Of a stretch of DNA of 64,000 nt, positions 1 to 13,032 are shown one piece after another. This stretch comes from Zeus faber. Taxonomy: Eukaryota; Chordata; Actinopteri; Zeiformes; Zeidae. The position numbers and the translations under genes are program-made. The stretch covers positions 14,077,287 through 14,141,286 of the forward strand of contig OY482865.1 in the NCBI GenBank assembly GCA_960531495.1. The letters run 5' to 3'. Each line of letters begins with the position of its first letter. The first letter of the stretch is position 1. Under the pieces are notes generated by a model that saw only the letters and a list, made by a program, of their open reading frames with translations, made no database searches and was not told the origin of the DNA.

Positions 1-125
1 TTTATTATTATTATTATTGTATTGTAGCTTGAATGTTATTCTCCCTTGTAAGTCGCTTTGGATAAAAGCGTCTGCTAAATGACTAAATGTAAATGTAAAT
101 GTAATTATTATTATTATTATTATTA
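1..125 (+). repeat. Fish SINE/LINE-type 3' tail between (ATT)n tracts
   Basis: The block at about 47-100 contains GTAAGTCGCTTTGGATAAAA, then GCGTCTGCTAAATGA, then a TAAATG(TAAATG)n run. This is the 3' end shared by many teleost short retroposons. ATT repeats flank it at 1-20 and 101-125. Only the tail is in the window. A related block lies at 39515-39580 on the other strand. The exact family cannot be named from this much sequence. Confidence 0.6.
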
Positions 126-149
126 TATAAAATATATATATAGATAGCC

Positions 150-150
<1 letters not shown>

Positions 151-235
<85 letters not shown>
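151..235. repeat. (GATA)n microsatellite
   Basis: About 21 uninterrupted GATA units, preceded by degenerate TA/GATA sequence from 126. It is a simple tandem repeat, probably length-variable. Confidence 0.95.
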
Positions 236-236
<1 letters not shown>

Positions 237-1370
237 GTGAGAGAGAAAGAGAGACAGAAAGCAAATCAAGAAATTGAAATAATATTAATATTAATATTTT
301 TTGGGCGAGGGGGGATTGGGGGATTTATGAAGTCTGGGGACCTATTATGCAAAAGTTACTTTTTCAGTGCTTCTGCACATAAATCTGGGTCTCTGATTGG
401 CCCACTAACACACTAACTGTGAAATAAGACAACCCAGTCACTTTGTTGGGAGCTGCCTGTTTCAGAAAACATGGTGCGGTGTCAGTGTCTCCCACAAGCC
501 TGGAGCACGGCAACAAACTTTTAAATGAGGCCTTGTCGGTCTAACGAGTGAAGATTCAGCAACTGGATCGCTTATTTCTCGCCTGAAATTTGTTCAGAAA
601 CTGATTGTGGTGGACTGAATAGGTGAAAGCCGTGCTCAAACGACATTGGCTGACATAACCCGGTGCCCTGGAAGGGTGGCTCCTCCCACAAAAAAAAAAA
701 CCAGCCCGTTTTGGAACAAGAGGGTTATGGAGGCATGTTAGAATGGTTAGAATGCATAATCTGAGTAGTATTTTAAGCAAAAAAAAAAACTTCAATTACA
801 TGTTCTGGGGACCTGAGAGTCCTATGTTAACGTGTGTAAAAAGAAGCATTTTAAGTCTCCTTTAATGATGACAGCTGTTTGACATGAGGCTCAGACTTTC
901 AGGAAGTTCTTGGAAGGCACCTCTGCTGTGATGAATGACCGGTAGAAGGACAGCTGTGCGGTCTCTGTCGGGCTCCACTTTCCCTCATTTATCTCCACAA
1001 TTAATAACAAACCGCACTAATTAGCCGAGTGGCAAAGGTGAGAGCGGAGGGTCGTGGACATGGCAGACAGCGCCGTCACACTAGACAACTAGTGGGGACA
1101 AGGCAAAGCGGGAAGTACTGTGACCGGGGCGGAACCAGGAAGTGGTTTTCTTTATGATTAAAAGGGTGTTGTTGGAGGACGTTCAGAGTCACAGTGATAA
1201 GTTGCGCGAAGGTCGTTCATCACGCTGGGACAGTTTTTTAGGAAGGTGCGGACACACAGGCGCACGCACGCACGCACGCACACAGACAAGACACACAAGG
1301 ATAAAGCGTGAGTCCAGATTTTTGTCATCACATTATCCGACACCATGAATTAATCCTGCACCTCTCGTCG

Positions 1371-1372
<2 letters not shown>
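236..1372. other. Gene-free stretch
   Basis: No exon with homology or paired splice sites was recognised. It contains A-rich runs (691-700, 779-789) and a CACG/CA-rich patch at about 1258-1300. Its short open frames have no recognisable protein features. Confidence 0.5.

Positions 1373-1432
<60 letters not shown>
1373..1432. repeat. (CA)30 microsatellite
   Basis: An uninterrupted CA tract. Pyrimidine-rich sequence follows from about 1560. Confidence 0.95.
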
Positions 1433-1434
<2 letters not shown>

Positions 1435-1563
1435 TCTCTCGCGTACATATGCACGTGCGTGGACACACCCAAACATAAACACACACACCTGGGTAGCTGG
1501 AAATTAAATTCCACACATGCTGTATCTTTAATAAGGGTCTGGCAAAATTCCACACCGTAATTC

Positions 1564-1765
1564 AGTTGCCTCTTCCTTCCTTCTCCTTTCTCTTTCTTTC
1601 TTTCTTGTTTTCTTTCTTTCTTTCTTTCTTTCTCCATCTCTGTCACAATCTCGCACGCATATACATTCTCTAGCTCTTTCTCACTCTCTCTCTCTCTCTC
1701 TCGCTCTCTTTCTATTCCTCTGTCTCTCTCTCTCTCTCCGTCTCTCTCTTGCCCCCTCTCTCTCT
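1564..1765. repeat. Polypyrimidine (CTTT)n/(CT)n tract
   Basis: About 200 nt of almost pure C/T on the + strand, with CTTT units (about 1590-1635) and CT units (about 1680-1765). It is low-complexity DNA. Confidence 0.9.
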
Positions 1766-1927
1766 GTGGCGTGCTGTGGTGGTGATGCTACAGCCGCTGC
1801 CTCAGCTGGAGAGAGTGACCTTGTTCGCTCTCCACGCTGTTGTCAAGGGAACACGGGGCACGGAATGAACACGCGCAGTCGCTGCATCAGAACCAGGCTG
1901 TGGTGTCACAGAGCAGACATTATAACC

Positions 1928-1965
<38 letters not shown>

Positions 1966-2030
1966 CATGTGTGTGTATGTATGTGTGTGTGTATGGATGT
2001 GTGTGCGTGTGTGTGTGTGTGTGTGTGTGA
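1928..2030. repeat. Interrupted (GT)n microsatellite
   Basis: GT tract broken by GC, CATG and TATG units. The reading frames over it encode only VCVC or HTHT repeats and are not genes. Confidence 0.95.
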
Positions 2031-2044
2031 GTTTGTGAGTATCT

Positions 2045-2339
2045 AGCCTGTTTGATTTTTTCTACCCGTTGCTTGGTACGTCTTCCAGGACGTAGGCAGG
2101 CATTGCTTTGGGCTCGGACTATTCCCCACATCGGACTTTCAATATTGGCTGGAAAATTCAAAACATGAGCCACGATAAATGTCAAAAGTATATGACCAGC
2201 AACGTAATAAGGAGAGAACGTCAACCTGGGGTCTGCGGATTCACAGGGGTCCAATAAGAGGTTCCAGGGGGTCCCCAGCAAAACGATTAATAGTTGAAAT
2301 TCATAAATTGAGGATGTACAATAACAGCAGTAATAGTTT

Positions 2340-2373
<34 letters not shown>

Positions 2374-4900
2374 GTTTAGTTTCACTGTTGTCTCCCTCGC
2401 TATAGTTTAGACAGGTATGGAAGTTTGGACTCAATCATGACAATAAAAATCATCTCTGATTGGGGTAAAAGGGATTGAGAATCACTGCTCTGCATAAGCA
2501 TTATACAAAATGTGTCAAGCAACAACACACCGGAATGGTATATGACAGATTTGGTGATTAAAATTCACCTACACAAAACAAACAAACAAGCAAAAACTGT
2601 ATTTTTAGAAAATACGTTGAGGTCTGTGATCGCTCCTCCCTGCTTTTATCTCTTAAGTCTTATGACACTACAGCGCCACAGCAAGCAACAATATAATCCA
2701 GCGGTGTGACATCAGACGCCGTCTTGGATGTAGGATTAGAACGTCGACATCAGAGCGTCTCTTTTTTCGCGTCCGGACGCTCAGCCGTCCCGCGGCTTAT
2801 CTCCACCACCCGAGGCAGGGGGAGAGTCTTATTACTGCGGGAATTTAGCGAAGGGGCAGCGTTTTAATGGAACGGCTCACGATCATTCACATACACACAG
2901 ACATGTATCGTTTTCTTTATTTTTTGATAATATATATTCAACGTTCAGATTCTTTTACTCTAGCAATACTTGAAAATAGTACATTGTATGGCTGAATACT
3001 GCATACAGTATAGTGCAAATTGCGAATTGTCATCTCCTTGATTTTGGCATAAAATGCCAATATTAATACATTTACTGATTGATAATGATAATAATGAATT
3101 AATACATTGAATCAATCAATCAACCAATCAATACATGAATTTACCGTGTTAATTAATTCAACAAATGTATTACAATTAAATAAAAAATAAATTCATCAAT
3201 AAAAGAAATTGCTAAAATATTTTAGTTTTATCCATCATTTAGAACATTTCAATGGAGTGCAAAATAATATGGTAATAATAATTATAATTAGATACTAAAA
3301 AAGAATTTGGTGACTCATGCACACACAGTATTTAGACATGCCACTAGGTTTTTTTTGATGGTTTAGTTTTCAGACATCAGTCATCACAGTCCAACAAAAG
3401 CTGTTCTTCATTCCAAGAAAGGGACTGGTTCCTGGAGGCAGAGCCACGGCCACGTTTTGCCAGAGAAATCTTCCACAGCGAGGCAGATTACTCACAATTT
3501 CTGTACAGGCACAGACTGCAAAGAAAAAAACACCGCACTCATTCCTGTTTTTTGTGTGTGTTCTTTTTTTTTCTTGCAAATTGGGCCCCCTGGTCGTGTT
3601 TTTCTTACCCATAATTAGAATGAAGTGGAGGCCATTGCAGAGGGAGGGTCTGTTCTGATAATGCTGTCTTTGTTCTCTCTCTTTGACTGTATATATATAT
3701 ATATATATATATCTTTGCGATGCACAAATGACGAACATTAATACTGTTTGGCCCTGAATGGTTCGTGCCACTTAAGAAGAATAGTTTTGATGTTAGAGAG
3801 TTGCAGAATTGAGCTTTTTGGTCTCATTGTCTCTCTGGCCTATTTCCACAAGGTGTGCACGCCAACAATATTATTCACTACATTACTATAATTTTTGACA
3901 AATACTTTTCAGTAATATCGATAATTTGACGATATATTGGGGATGACTCTTGGTAAGATCTTTACCCACAATAAATATTTGAGGAGCAATCATCAGTAAT
4001 GCGGATATTATGACCAAGGAGGTCGGGGCATTGATCAGAACAACTAGAGCAGTCTACCAAGTTCCGAAAACGGCATTTCTTTGTCGCGATGCAACCTTAA
4101 AGTGGAAATCTCGAAGATTTTCATTGAAATAAATGTCTGTTTAGTCACTGTCTATCGCCAAATGAGATAAGGCAAAGGTGACTGAGCCTAAGGCCCGCTG
4201 ATGAAAGCCCTTGCATTTGCGGTATTGTGAGTCTTCCCGTGCTGCTCAGGGTGCGCTACTTTGGGGGGCCGCTCATCGGAGAGGCAGACGTCACGCCCGA
4301 GCCTGAAATGCTGTCACGAGAGTCAGCTCAGCTCAAAAAGCGGTGCAGGCCTCCCTCCTGCTCTTTTTCGAGTCAGGCCAGGCTACATCGCTGTGTTTCC
4401 CCACAACGCCCAGTGATAGAGAGAGCGGCGTTCTCTTCGAGCATATGGTTCCCCAGCTGTCCCGCTCGCAGCTCCCACTCCAGCAGAGGGTGAGTCTGTT
4501 AGTGTGGGAGGAAGGTAGGAGGAGGCCATCACAACACTGGATGGAAGATCCACGCGGGGATAAAGATCTCTATCTAAACAGTGCTGCATGAAAGCATGAC
4601 GTTTAGAGCCTTTATATACACATTAATGTAATAAAAAGGAACCAGAATCCCTTGTGTTTTAAAAGCCGCTCAGTACTTTGATTGGCCTTCCACGTTTCTT
4701 TCTGGATCGAATGTGATCGATGTGATGAAGTTGCCAAGTCTGACAAAATGGTTGCAACATGTTCTTAACCTTATAATAATGACATTATAAAAAATGGTTG
4801 ACAACGGGGCAGCCAGACTGAACAAGATGGTTGACAATGGCCCAAATCTGGTTGCCCGCGGCAGCTGTTTAACCGTTACTGCCGGGGCCTGTAGAAAGTG
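2045..4900. other. Gene-free stretch with minor simple repeats
   Basis: No coding sequence was recognised. It holds an (AAT)n tract at 2341-2373, AT-rich DNA with many TTAAT/ATCAAT motifs at 2900-3330, and a (TA)n tract at 3690-3712. Confidence 0.5.
4822..4890 (+). repeat. Interspersed repeat fragment, copy 1
   Basis: The block GACAATGGCCCAAATCTGGT followed by TGCCCG and GGCA.CTG also occurs at about 62166-62232 in the same orientation, with related sequence continuing to ...GCC.TG.A. Two copies in one window indicate an unidentified mobile repeat. Confidence 0.65.
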
Positions 4901-4904
4901 AGAC

Positions 4905-4935
<31 letters not shown>

Positions 4936-4940
4936 GAGAC
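4905..4940. repeat. (GA)n microsatellite
   Basis: GA tract with one GC interruption. Confidence 0.9.
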
Positions 4941-5019
4941 ACTGAAATGTCAACATCCCCAAATCTGGCATGGCAGCCCTGCCCATCACGAAGGGTTCTG
5001 TCCAGGTAGCAATCTAACA

Positions 5020-8000
5020 AGTACAGGTTGTTCCTGTTCCCCGGAACGGAAGAGGGGACGTGGCTCTGCGGACGTCACGGGGTCCTCGACGAGGCGGCGG
5101 CGGGAGCAGCGAGGAGAAAGCGATGATGACAAGGCGCCGTGACTTTCCCTTCCGCTCCCTCATTGTAATGAGCATTTAGAATTAAATTATGAGAGTGTGT
5201 GTGTGGGGGCGCGGGGTGCGGGGGGGGGGGGGGGGGGGGGCTGGAAGGGAAATGGGAGAGCCAGAGGTTTCAATGACGAGCGAACAGAGCCGCAGAGAGC
5301 AGAGGGGTGTGATGGAGAAGCCTTCCACCGTTTCATTCACAGGGAACGAGAGATCCCTCAGAGTTTAATCTCATCTCTCTCTATTTCAATTATCTGCGCG
5401 TCTATTAGAGGATGAGGAGCGGCTACTGGAGTGAATATGATGACTGGGACTGATATGACGCTCTTATCCTGTTAAAAAAAACAAAACAAAAACAAAAAAC
5501 AACTAAATGTCAGCCTGGGCCCTTTCCCCCCGCAACGGTCTAAACGACCAACGCCGCAAGCCGAGAAGGTCTAAACTGTCAAAGAACAAACTCAAACGGC
5601 GCCTCCAATCATCACGCGACGACTTTGGATCGACGTTCCGAATTGCGTGGCCCCTCCTTCCGTGGTTTTGTATGCTGTTTGCGCTGTCACCACGACGTCA
5701 ACGGTGGTTTTTTTTGTTGTTTTTTTTTTTCTCTTCCTGCGGTGAGTCACGGCTGCAAAGTGTAACGGGGGATGTCAGGCCATGTCAGCCCACACCTCGA
5801 CAGAGCATGTCATTGTTATGACAAAGCCGCCCCGTCCCGTGCGCTCCATCCTATTTCTAGCCTCGTTCTGCTCGGGGTGTTGCTTTCGTCTCCTAAAATG
5901 AAAAAAAAAAAAAAGGCTGCTGCAGAGAAAGACAGAGCCGAAATATTGGGCGCGGAACTGCGACGCGAGAGACATTCCGGGTGATTAACAATTTCAATTC
6001 GAGCCTCTGCTTGTTGTTTTTTCCCCTCACCAATTTGTAACGCATAGACCGCACCGTTAGTCTCCGTTAGTCTTACCTCTCCCATTCTTCGATCCCGATC
6101 TTGGCCCTTTCGCCTAACTTTGACACTGCACGCTCGCTGTTGGGCCGCCTTCATCGCTTTAAAAAAAAGAATTGAAGTGAAAGTCGACGACGGAGGGCAC
6201 CAATGGCACGAATGCTTATGTGCAAGCGAGAAGGTCCGCTCCGAAAAAGGAGGGCCATTCACATTTCACCGACATGTAATTGAATTCCCCCTTCTCTTAT
6301 CAGCGCGGCCAGGGGCGAGCGGAGTCAATGCAAGCGCGGCACTGGCCATGGATCGGACAAACTTTTTTTTTATCGGCCACCCCCCCTTTTTTTCCACACC
6401 CCGCCCCCCCCCCCCCCTTCTGAAAGCAATTTCACCGATGAGGGGAGACTGATTTGGAGGGCGTGGACATATGTGTTAGTGTGTGTGGGTGTGTCCGTGT
6501 GTTTACGAGACCACCGGAGAGAGCAGAGTGTGACCATCAAAGAGTGGGAAGCAGCCCCCGATGCTCGGCCGTCCCCCTTTCCCTGCCTCGGCCTCGGCTC
6601 CGTCTTGTCGGGTAAACAAACCTCTAGAAATCTTTTTAAAGCGCTGGGTCCCCGGAGAGATTAAAAAAAAAAAACATGGCGGGAAGGGGATTCTGAGGTC
6701 CGTGCGCCGGGATGCTTTTGCGAAAGGTCATCTCGTAATCACTCCACTTGGACTGTGACTTTGATACAAGGGAAGAAATTATATCAACTGGAATGGAATG
6801 GGCGCGTTTTGTTTCATGAGGTCTGTGGTCATTGATAGTAAGTATTGCTGATATCCGTTGTGTTGGACGAGTACTATGCCCATGATGTGGCTGCGGTCGT
6901 AAATGACTCCGGCTCTCCTGATTGGCTTGATGCGTCCTCAAGCGCGCACTCCATAGGTCTATTTCACATTCTCTTTTATGATACTGTCTCATAGCAATGG
7001 TGTTGTCGGCCTCACCACTCCCGGTCCGTTTTGCAGGAAAGGATGAGGACGCGGCGGAAGAACTTCACACGTCATTCCGAGCTCGGTTCTTTCAGATGCA
7101 GCGGTAATTGGCGCTGCTCAGCATGGGGTTTCGCGCGTGGGTGTCCGTATGATGTCGACGCCCTCCGCCTGCCCTCCGCGGTGCCACGTACGTACGGCAA
7201 TGTTGTTACTCCGAGGCCCAGCGAGGGGAGTTGCATTTCAAAACCCGCTGGAGCAATTCCGTTTCCAACACTGCGTGGTCATTTTCGTTTACTTGAGTTT
7301 GAAGAAGCTTTTCCGCGGAGTATATCGATGTCTCTGGGTGGCACTCCAGATACTGACAAGGTATTTAAAGCCTTTAAGAATGCCTTTCAGTGTGATTCAT
7401 TAGAGACACATAGTGTAGGATCAAAGGGCTGAGTGCAAACCCACCCGTTGTGAATGCCTTGCGGTTAAAGGAACTGCAGATTGTGTGACACACACCGACC
7501 TTCCCGAACCTCGGACTGAGTTTCTCAGATAGAGACGCCTAAATGGTTAAAGGACACTTTTTTGTTCATAATTCTTGTTGTCATTTTACCTCTCCCGAAT
7601 CGGTTTCGACATAATAGGGAAGCTTCTGTTTTGCGTTCCATTGGTCCGGGTTTATCATCCGGAGGTACCGCGCTCTCACAGATTCAACAGAATAAAGTCT
7701 TCCCTCCATTGGGAGCCAATGTGTTTTTTGGGGGTTCACAGCTGACCGCCCCCGGTACCTCCTGGTCTCCAACCCTGGCTGCTTATCATACCCCTCTACC
7801 GTGCCTCTCTTCTTCTTATGGACTGTTGTCTTCCCTGTGAGTTGGTGTGTCCCTTCACTCTTGAGATAAAGAAAGCGTCTTTATCGCTCCTCAAAACTGT
7901 CACGGTATTTCCTTTGACAGGTGAATGTACTTCCACTTCCACGTCACAGTTGTCCTCGCCATGATTCCAGGCAGCTCTGTAGGTATGGTTTTATCAATGG

Positions 8001-10018
8001 TGATTCATCATCACCAATATCAGTGTTAGGAAGAAAGATACTGTAATACCCTCTCTCCAGCCCTCCACTTTGTAGTATAGATATGTACTTACTTACTCAT
8101 TCTGTAAATATGTATTATTGATACTATCGATACATTTCCCAGAAAGTGCTTGCGCTCCATAGAACTGAATGTTTCTTAAACTTCAGGAAAGTCATCACCG
8201 GGAGCAGCATGTTCATTCGCAATATTTTCAATGAAACCGCCAAGAATCTTATCATCTGCATTCTCCTCATCCCGCGATGAGCTTCTCTTCCATTTATAAA
8301 GTCACCTCCCTGGCAAACGAAAGCTTTGGCTTGAATGCTCAGCTGCCCTCTCGCAATTTTAAGTCATATCTCTTCATTACTAACTTAGCCATGTCCAGCC
8401 CATTAGAAACAGCTTTATTCCAATTAGGACGGCCCATGGATCATTAAAAGGTTTACTTAATGCTTGACAACAGCAATACATCATTGCCATTGGATTTCAT
8501 TGAGTTTGCTTAAGTGTGCCTCCCATGCATATAACTGAGTGCACTAATATACTTATCGGGATCGATACTGCACCTCCACAATGCAAACGGTAGAAGCAGA
8601 TCAAAGCAGACACTGCATTGGCAGGTCGGTTCCTGCAGTTTAAATGGGCTCTCGTTTGCAAGAAGGACTCTGATGGTTGTGCGTGGATATATATGACCGC
8701 CGCATGAGTTTCCTGACCTCAGCTGTATTTCTGTGAGGCAACAAATTTGAGTATCGGCAGAAAATTCCCTGGTAGCGCTGCAAATTGTGGCCTCACTGAC
8801 AACAATGCCTTTTGAATTGTAGTAGACGGAAATGCTGTCGATCAATTGAAAAATACCTGAAAAATACTAAATTTGCCGCCGTGACAAGGAGGTTTGGGAA
8901 TGTGCGGACTACGCGCGCAGCGTAAACAAACCGAATTTAAACAATGAATTGGCTCAACGACAAATGCCCCCCATCTGCAATTACAAGATATACGGAGAGG
9001 GAAAGCCAAACATTGTTTTGGCTCCCCTCGCTTTTATTTCCGCTTTGCATTCGCCTGCAAAACTGTGGAGACAGAAGCTGTACACAATAGTTTGTTCCGC
9101 CTCCAACAAGCCTCAACCACGACAGAATCCCCTTTTTTCCAGGCATTTTGTTCTTGAACACACCGCTCCTTCTCTGCCTCCCATTGCCACGCGCTCATTA
9201 GGAGGTTTTTCCGCTGCGAGGTGTAAAAATAGCCTCGCGACGCTTTAGTTCAGCGGGACGTGAATAAGCAAGGGTGGAGGATGAGCCGTGGAAAAGGACG
9301 GAGACGATGACAGTTCTAAAAATGGACGTTACGATTCGCATCCGATTCACATTACGCCGTTCTATTTCCGTCTCGCGCGCTCTCCCGACACCGTCGCAAC
9401 TCAAAGTTTGTTTTCCAGTGGGAAAACGCGAGTTCCGGTTCACGGAAAGTTCACAAGGCACATGGGCTTAAGCGCGTTTTTGCAAAAATATACGGTCCAA
9501 AAATATACAGTGTGACCTATAGACGCATTGATAACCCATATTATTTGAAATTGGGGTGACACTTGGCCGATGTTGCCTTCGGAGGTCCCTGGGCCGAGCC
9601 AAAGTGTTTCTGTGATTTATTTTGCTCTCGCGGGCGTCCCTGGAGCCCGGCCTGAGAGTGCTCGGCCCATGTTCCCTCCACTGTGTCACCAATACATCCA
9701 TAATGCAAACGCCTCTGCTGCTGCCGGTGTAGGTCTCCCTATCCCCCTTATCCCATCACTTTCTCTCTCTGTATATCTATCCTTGTTTTCTCTTTAGCTT
9801 TCCTTTTCTCTGCTTCTCTCTCGTTCCCCCTCGTTTATCGCACCCCCCCCCCCCTCCGTTTCTCGCTTCGTTTTATCTGGATCCCAAGGCAACAGCTTTG
9901 GAAGAAATTGGGTTTTCAAATCCCGCCCTGCATATTTCACCCAGCCCAACCTGTGCACACTGCACTCCACTGTTGCTAAAAAAGTCTTTCATTGACATTG
10001 TCAGTGCATACAGCATAT
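5020..10018. other. Gene-free, partly GC/CpG-rich stretch
   Basis: No exon was recognised. CpG-rich patches occur at about 5040-5150, 5520-5640, 6300-6420 and 7030-7230. Homopolymers include G at 5220-5240 and C at 6405-6418 and 9843-9854. Open frames in these patches have no family features. If this is intron or 5' flank of iqsec3, the patches could be regulatory, but nothing shows that directly. Confidence 0.45.
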
Positions 10019-10020
10019 TG

Positions 10021-10078
<58 letters not shown>

Positions 10079-10098
10079 CGTGCGTGCGCACGCGCGCC
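10019..10098. repeat. (GT)n microsatellite ending in GCGT/GCGC units
   Basis: A GT tract of about 27 units, followed by alternating purine-pyrimidine GCGTGCGTGCGCACGCGCGC, which is Z-DNA-prone. Confidence 0.9.
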
Positions 10099-10099
10099 T

Positions 10100-11080
10100 C
10101 TGGTTATGTCGGTCTTGCATGCATCTGTTGTGTTAGTGTGAATGAAGCACGCCTCTGAGCCCACCGGGGCGACATCCCTATTCACTCAAATGTTTACTAC
10201 AATAAACAGGAAAGTCTTTTTATAGGGTAATCCGGGGAAACCATTGCCGCCTCTGCCATGTCTTACAGCGTCACTTCTGACTGTGAAATAGATCACTGGC
10301 CCTTCAATCGTGGAACTTCATACCTGGGCATTTTGCAGGATGTGACTATGAATGTTTTGAACAAGGTTTTTTTCCGCCGAATCACTTTTTAACACACTAC
10401 CGTCAATGGTTTATCAGCGTCCCTACACCTCCACCCTCATAGGGAACGTAGGGTTTCGTGAATACGTCCATTAGGATCCATGCTTAGAACAGCATCCTGC
10501 TCCACGAGGGACTTTTCGCTCAACCTACTGTCTGCTGTTGTATTAGGCTCTGGAAGATGTCGTCTCTAAAATGCGCGCTGCAAACCCGAATCCCGTCTGG
10601 GATATCACCCACATCAATGTGATCTTCATAGATAAACTCCAACAATTTTTTTGGGAAGCACTTTCTGTAAGTTGTGTAGAGAAATACCGAACTCTGAATT
10701 GGAGTGATCTTCCATATCTGTTTAGCTCAGGTTGTATTTTTGTTTTAATATGAAGCAATTGTGACTACTAACGTCTTCTGCAGCTTCCTTGATATGTTTT
10801 CGGACGGCTCTTGTGTGATTGCGTGTTTTCGCATTATGGACCGTGACTGGTTCGACCTTCTGAGCAAAATTTTGCGAAGTTAGAAAAAATACTTGTCTGT
10901 GCCTGATTCAGACTTTTTTTTTTCTCGCTCTTTCCCTCCAGTAGAAAAAACGAAGGCTGCGCATCCGTGACAAGTTTTGCACGTAAAACAATCTGCAAAG
11001 TCCTGCTTCCAAGAGGACAAGAATAAAAAAAAAAAACACAGCTGTTTCTTTGATCTGCAGGATCTGTCCAATCCAAGCCC

Positions 11081-11083
<3 letters not shown>
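10100..11083. other. Gene-free stretch
   Basis: No exon, transposon end or RNA gene was recognised. It contains T-rich runs at about 10913-10924 and an A-run near 11025-11036. Confidence 0.45.

Positions 11084-11176
<93 letters not shown>
11084..11176. repeat. (TC)46 microsatellite
   Basis: About 93 nt of uninterrupted TC, a pure mirror-repeat polypyrimidine tract. Its reading frames (SLSL or ERER) are not genes. Confidence 0.95.
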
Positions 11177-11178
<2 letters not shown>

Positions 11179-11179
11179 T

Positions 11180-12003
11180 TAGTAGCACTATTTATAGGTG
11201 TCAATGTTACGCCCAAGTGACCATTGTATTGATCTGTATCTCCATAACAAAATGTTTCATGATACAATTGATCTGATCAGGGAAGGAACAAGCCAAAAAG
11301 CGGACCAAAACAATGATATGCCACTGATTTGGAGTCATGCAACGAGCAAATATCGACCTCCCATAGCAAATTGTGCAAATACTCTACATGCATTATGGTT
11401 CACTTGCCAACGATGAACCTCGAGAATGGAAACCTTGAAGGTTTTGGAATAAGGAATGGTCCACAACTTATTTATTCAATGACCTTTTCCTTTTCGTGTC
11501 AAAGTCACAGCCTTCCTTCACAAGAACAGCTGGGCGAAGCCTCAGTGAGGCGTTTTTGACCGGCGGGGGGAGAGGCGGCGAAGAAAGGAGAGATACCGGG
11601 GCCATGTGACTCACCCACTCCCTGCGTTTCATGACTTAAACATGTCAGGGCTGTTATCTTCAGACCCTCCAGAGATGACATATCGTGCAGGGGGGGGGGG
11701 GGCACGGTAAAAGGGTTGCGGAGTGATTTCACTCTGGATTCCAACCGTATGCTGCTGCTTTTTAGAGGAAGCTGTGATGCTGCAGATGGGTTCTGCACGT
11801 ACTCTACATACTCTATATCTGATGACCCTTCTCATTATGTCACCTTGGCATGAAGACAGAAAATATTCAATATACTGCATGGCCCATCCATCTGTTAATC
11901 AATGGAAACCTTGGATGGATAAATGGAAATCTTTTTTTTTTTTTCTCTCCAGCAGATCTCGGAGATTTACTACTTGGTTGTTTCTTGACAGGTCCAGGTC
12001 CAT

Positions 12004-12007
<4 letters not shown>
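11180..12007. other. Gene-free stretch
   Basis: Nothing recognisable as coding. A G-run lies at 11690-11702, and a T-run at 11932-11943 is followed by CA repeats. Confidence 0.45.

Positions 12008-12036
<29 letters not shown>
12008..12036. repeat. (CA)14 microsatellite
   Basis: A short CA tract, complementary to the long GT tract about 90 nt downstream (12129-12243). Confidence 0.95.
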
Positions 12037-12040
<4 letters not shown>

Positions 12041-12124
12041 TGAATGTGTGTATTTATGTGTGTAGGTGTTTATGGATTGTGGATGGCAAAGTAGGTCCAG
12101 TAATCTAACTTTGTGTTTGTGTAC

Positions 12125-12243
<119 letters not shown>

Positions 12244-12398
12244 TTATGCAATACAATATATATTACGTATATGTGTATTTGTATGGCGGCTGTGTGTTAA
12301 TAAGTCGCTAATCCAACTCAGATGGTGTGAGTTGGATTGATTAAGCTTTTTGTAACTGGCAGCTTGCCATAGTCATTCATCTCCATATTCCAAGCTCC

Positions 12399-12462
12399 TT
12401 CTCTCTCTCTCTCTCTCGCTCTCTCTCTCGCTCTCTCCGTCTCTCTCGCTCTCTCGCTCTCT
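12399..12462. repeat. (CT)n/(CTCG)n microsatellite
   Basis: CT units interrupted by CTCG. Confidence 0.9.
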
Positions 12463-12992
12463 GAACGTATTGCTGTTTTTTGCCAACGTGATGTGAAAAT
12501 CTGCAACATTCATATTGCATCAGTAATAATGACATTATCACTCGCTGTGCCTTCCACACGCTGCTTGAAAACATAATTATCCAATCAGACGGAGGCGTTT
12601 GGAACAACTGACGTGAACTAAATAGAACAACCAGAGATCCACGGAAGACGCATGGGGAGAGTTCACGGAAAAAAAAACAAGCAAGACGTGTGGTTGAAGA
12701 TACGCTTTTACACCGGAAAAGGAGACTGCATCTGCCCTGCTTGGACGCATTGAAAACAAAAGACACGACATCTTTGCAGAGGGGCACTTTGACGTTACCT
12801 TAAATTCAACCACAGTTCAATCCACTCCTGTTGAGTCATCCTAAACATTGCACAGAGTTTTGCCCCATGAAGCTAAATACAATATATCGCCACTGATCCT
12901 CAGTTTCACATGGCCTTTTGCAAAACGTATGCAAAATGTTGGAAGTGAAAGTTTGTATGATTCATTCTGTAATATCCAACTGTGTTAAGGCC

Positions 12993-12995
12993 ACC

Positions 12996-13032
<37 letters not shown>
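12993..13032. repeat. (AAT)n microsatellite
   Basis: About 13 AAT units. Confidence 0.95.

Noticed and set aside
1064..1084. Second RE1-like site (CAGACAGCGCC)
   Set aside because: Only the right half-site matches; the left half is unlike RE1.
7031..7432. 133-codon open frame in a CpG-rich patch
   Set aside because: No domain, no homology recognised and no supporting splice structure. Stop codons are rare there by base composition.
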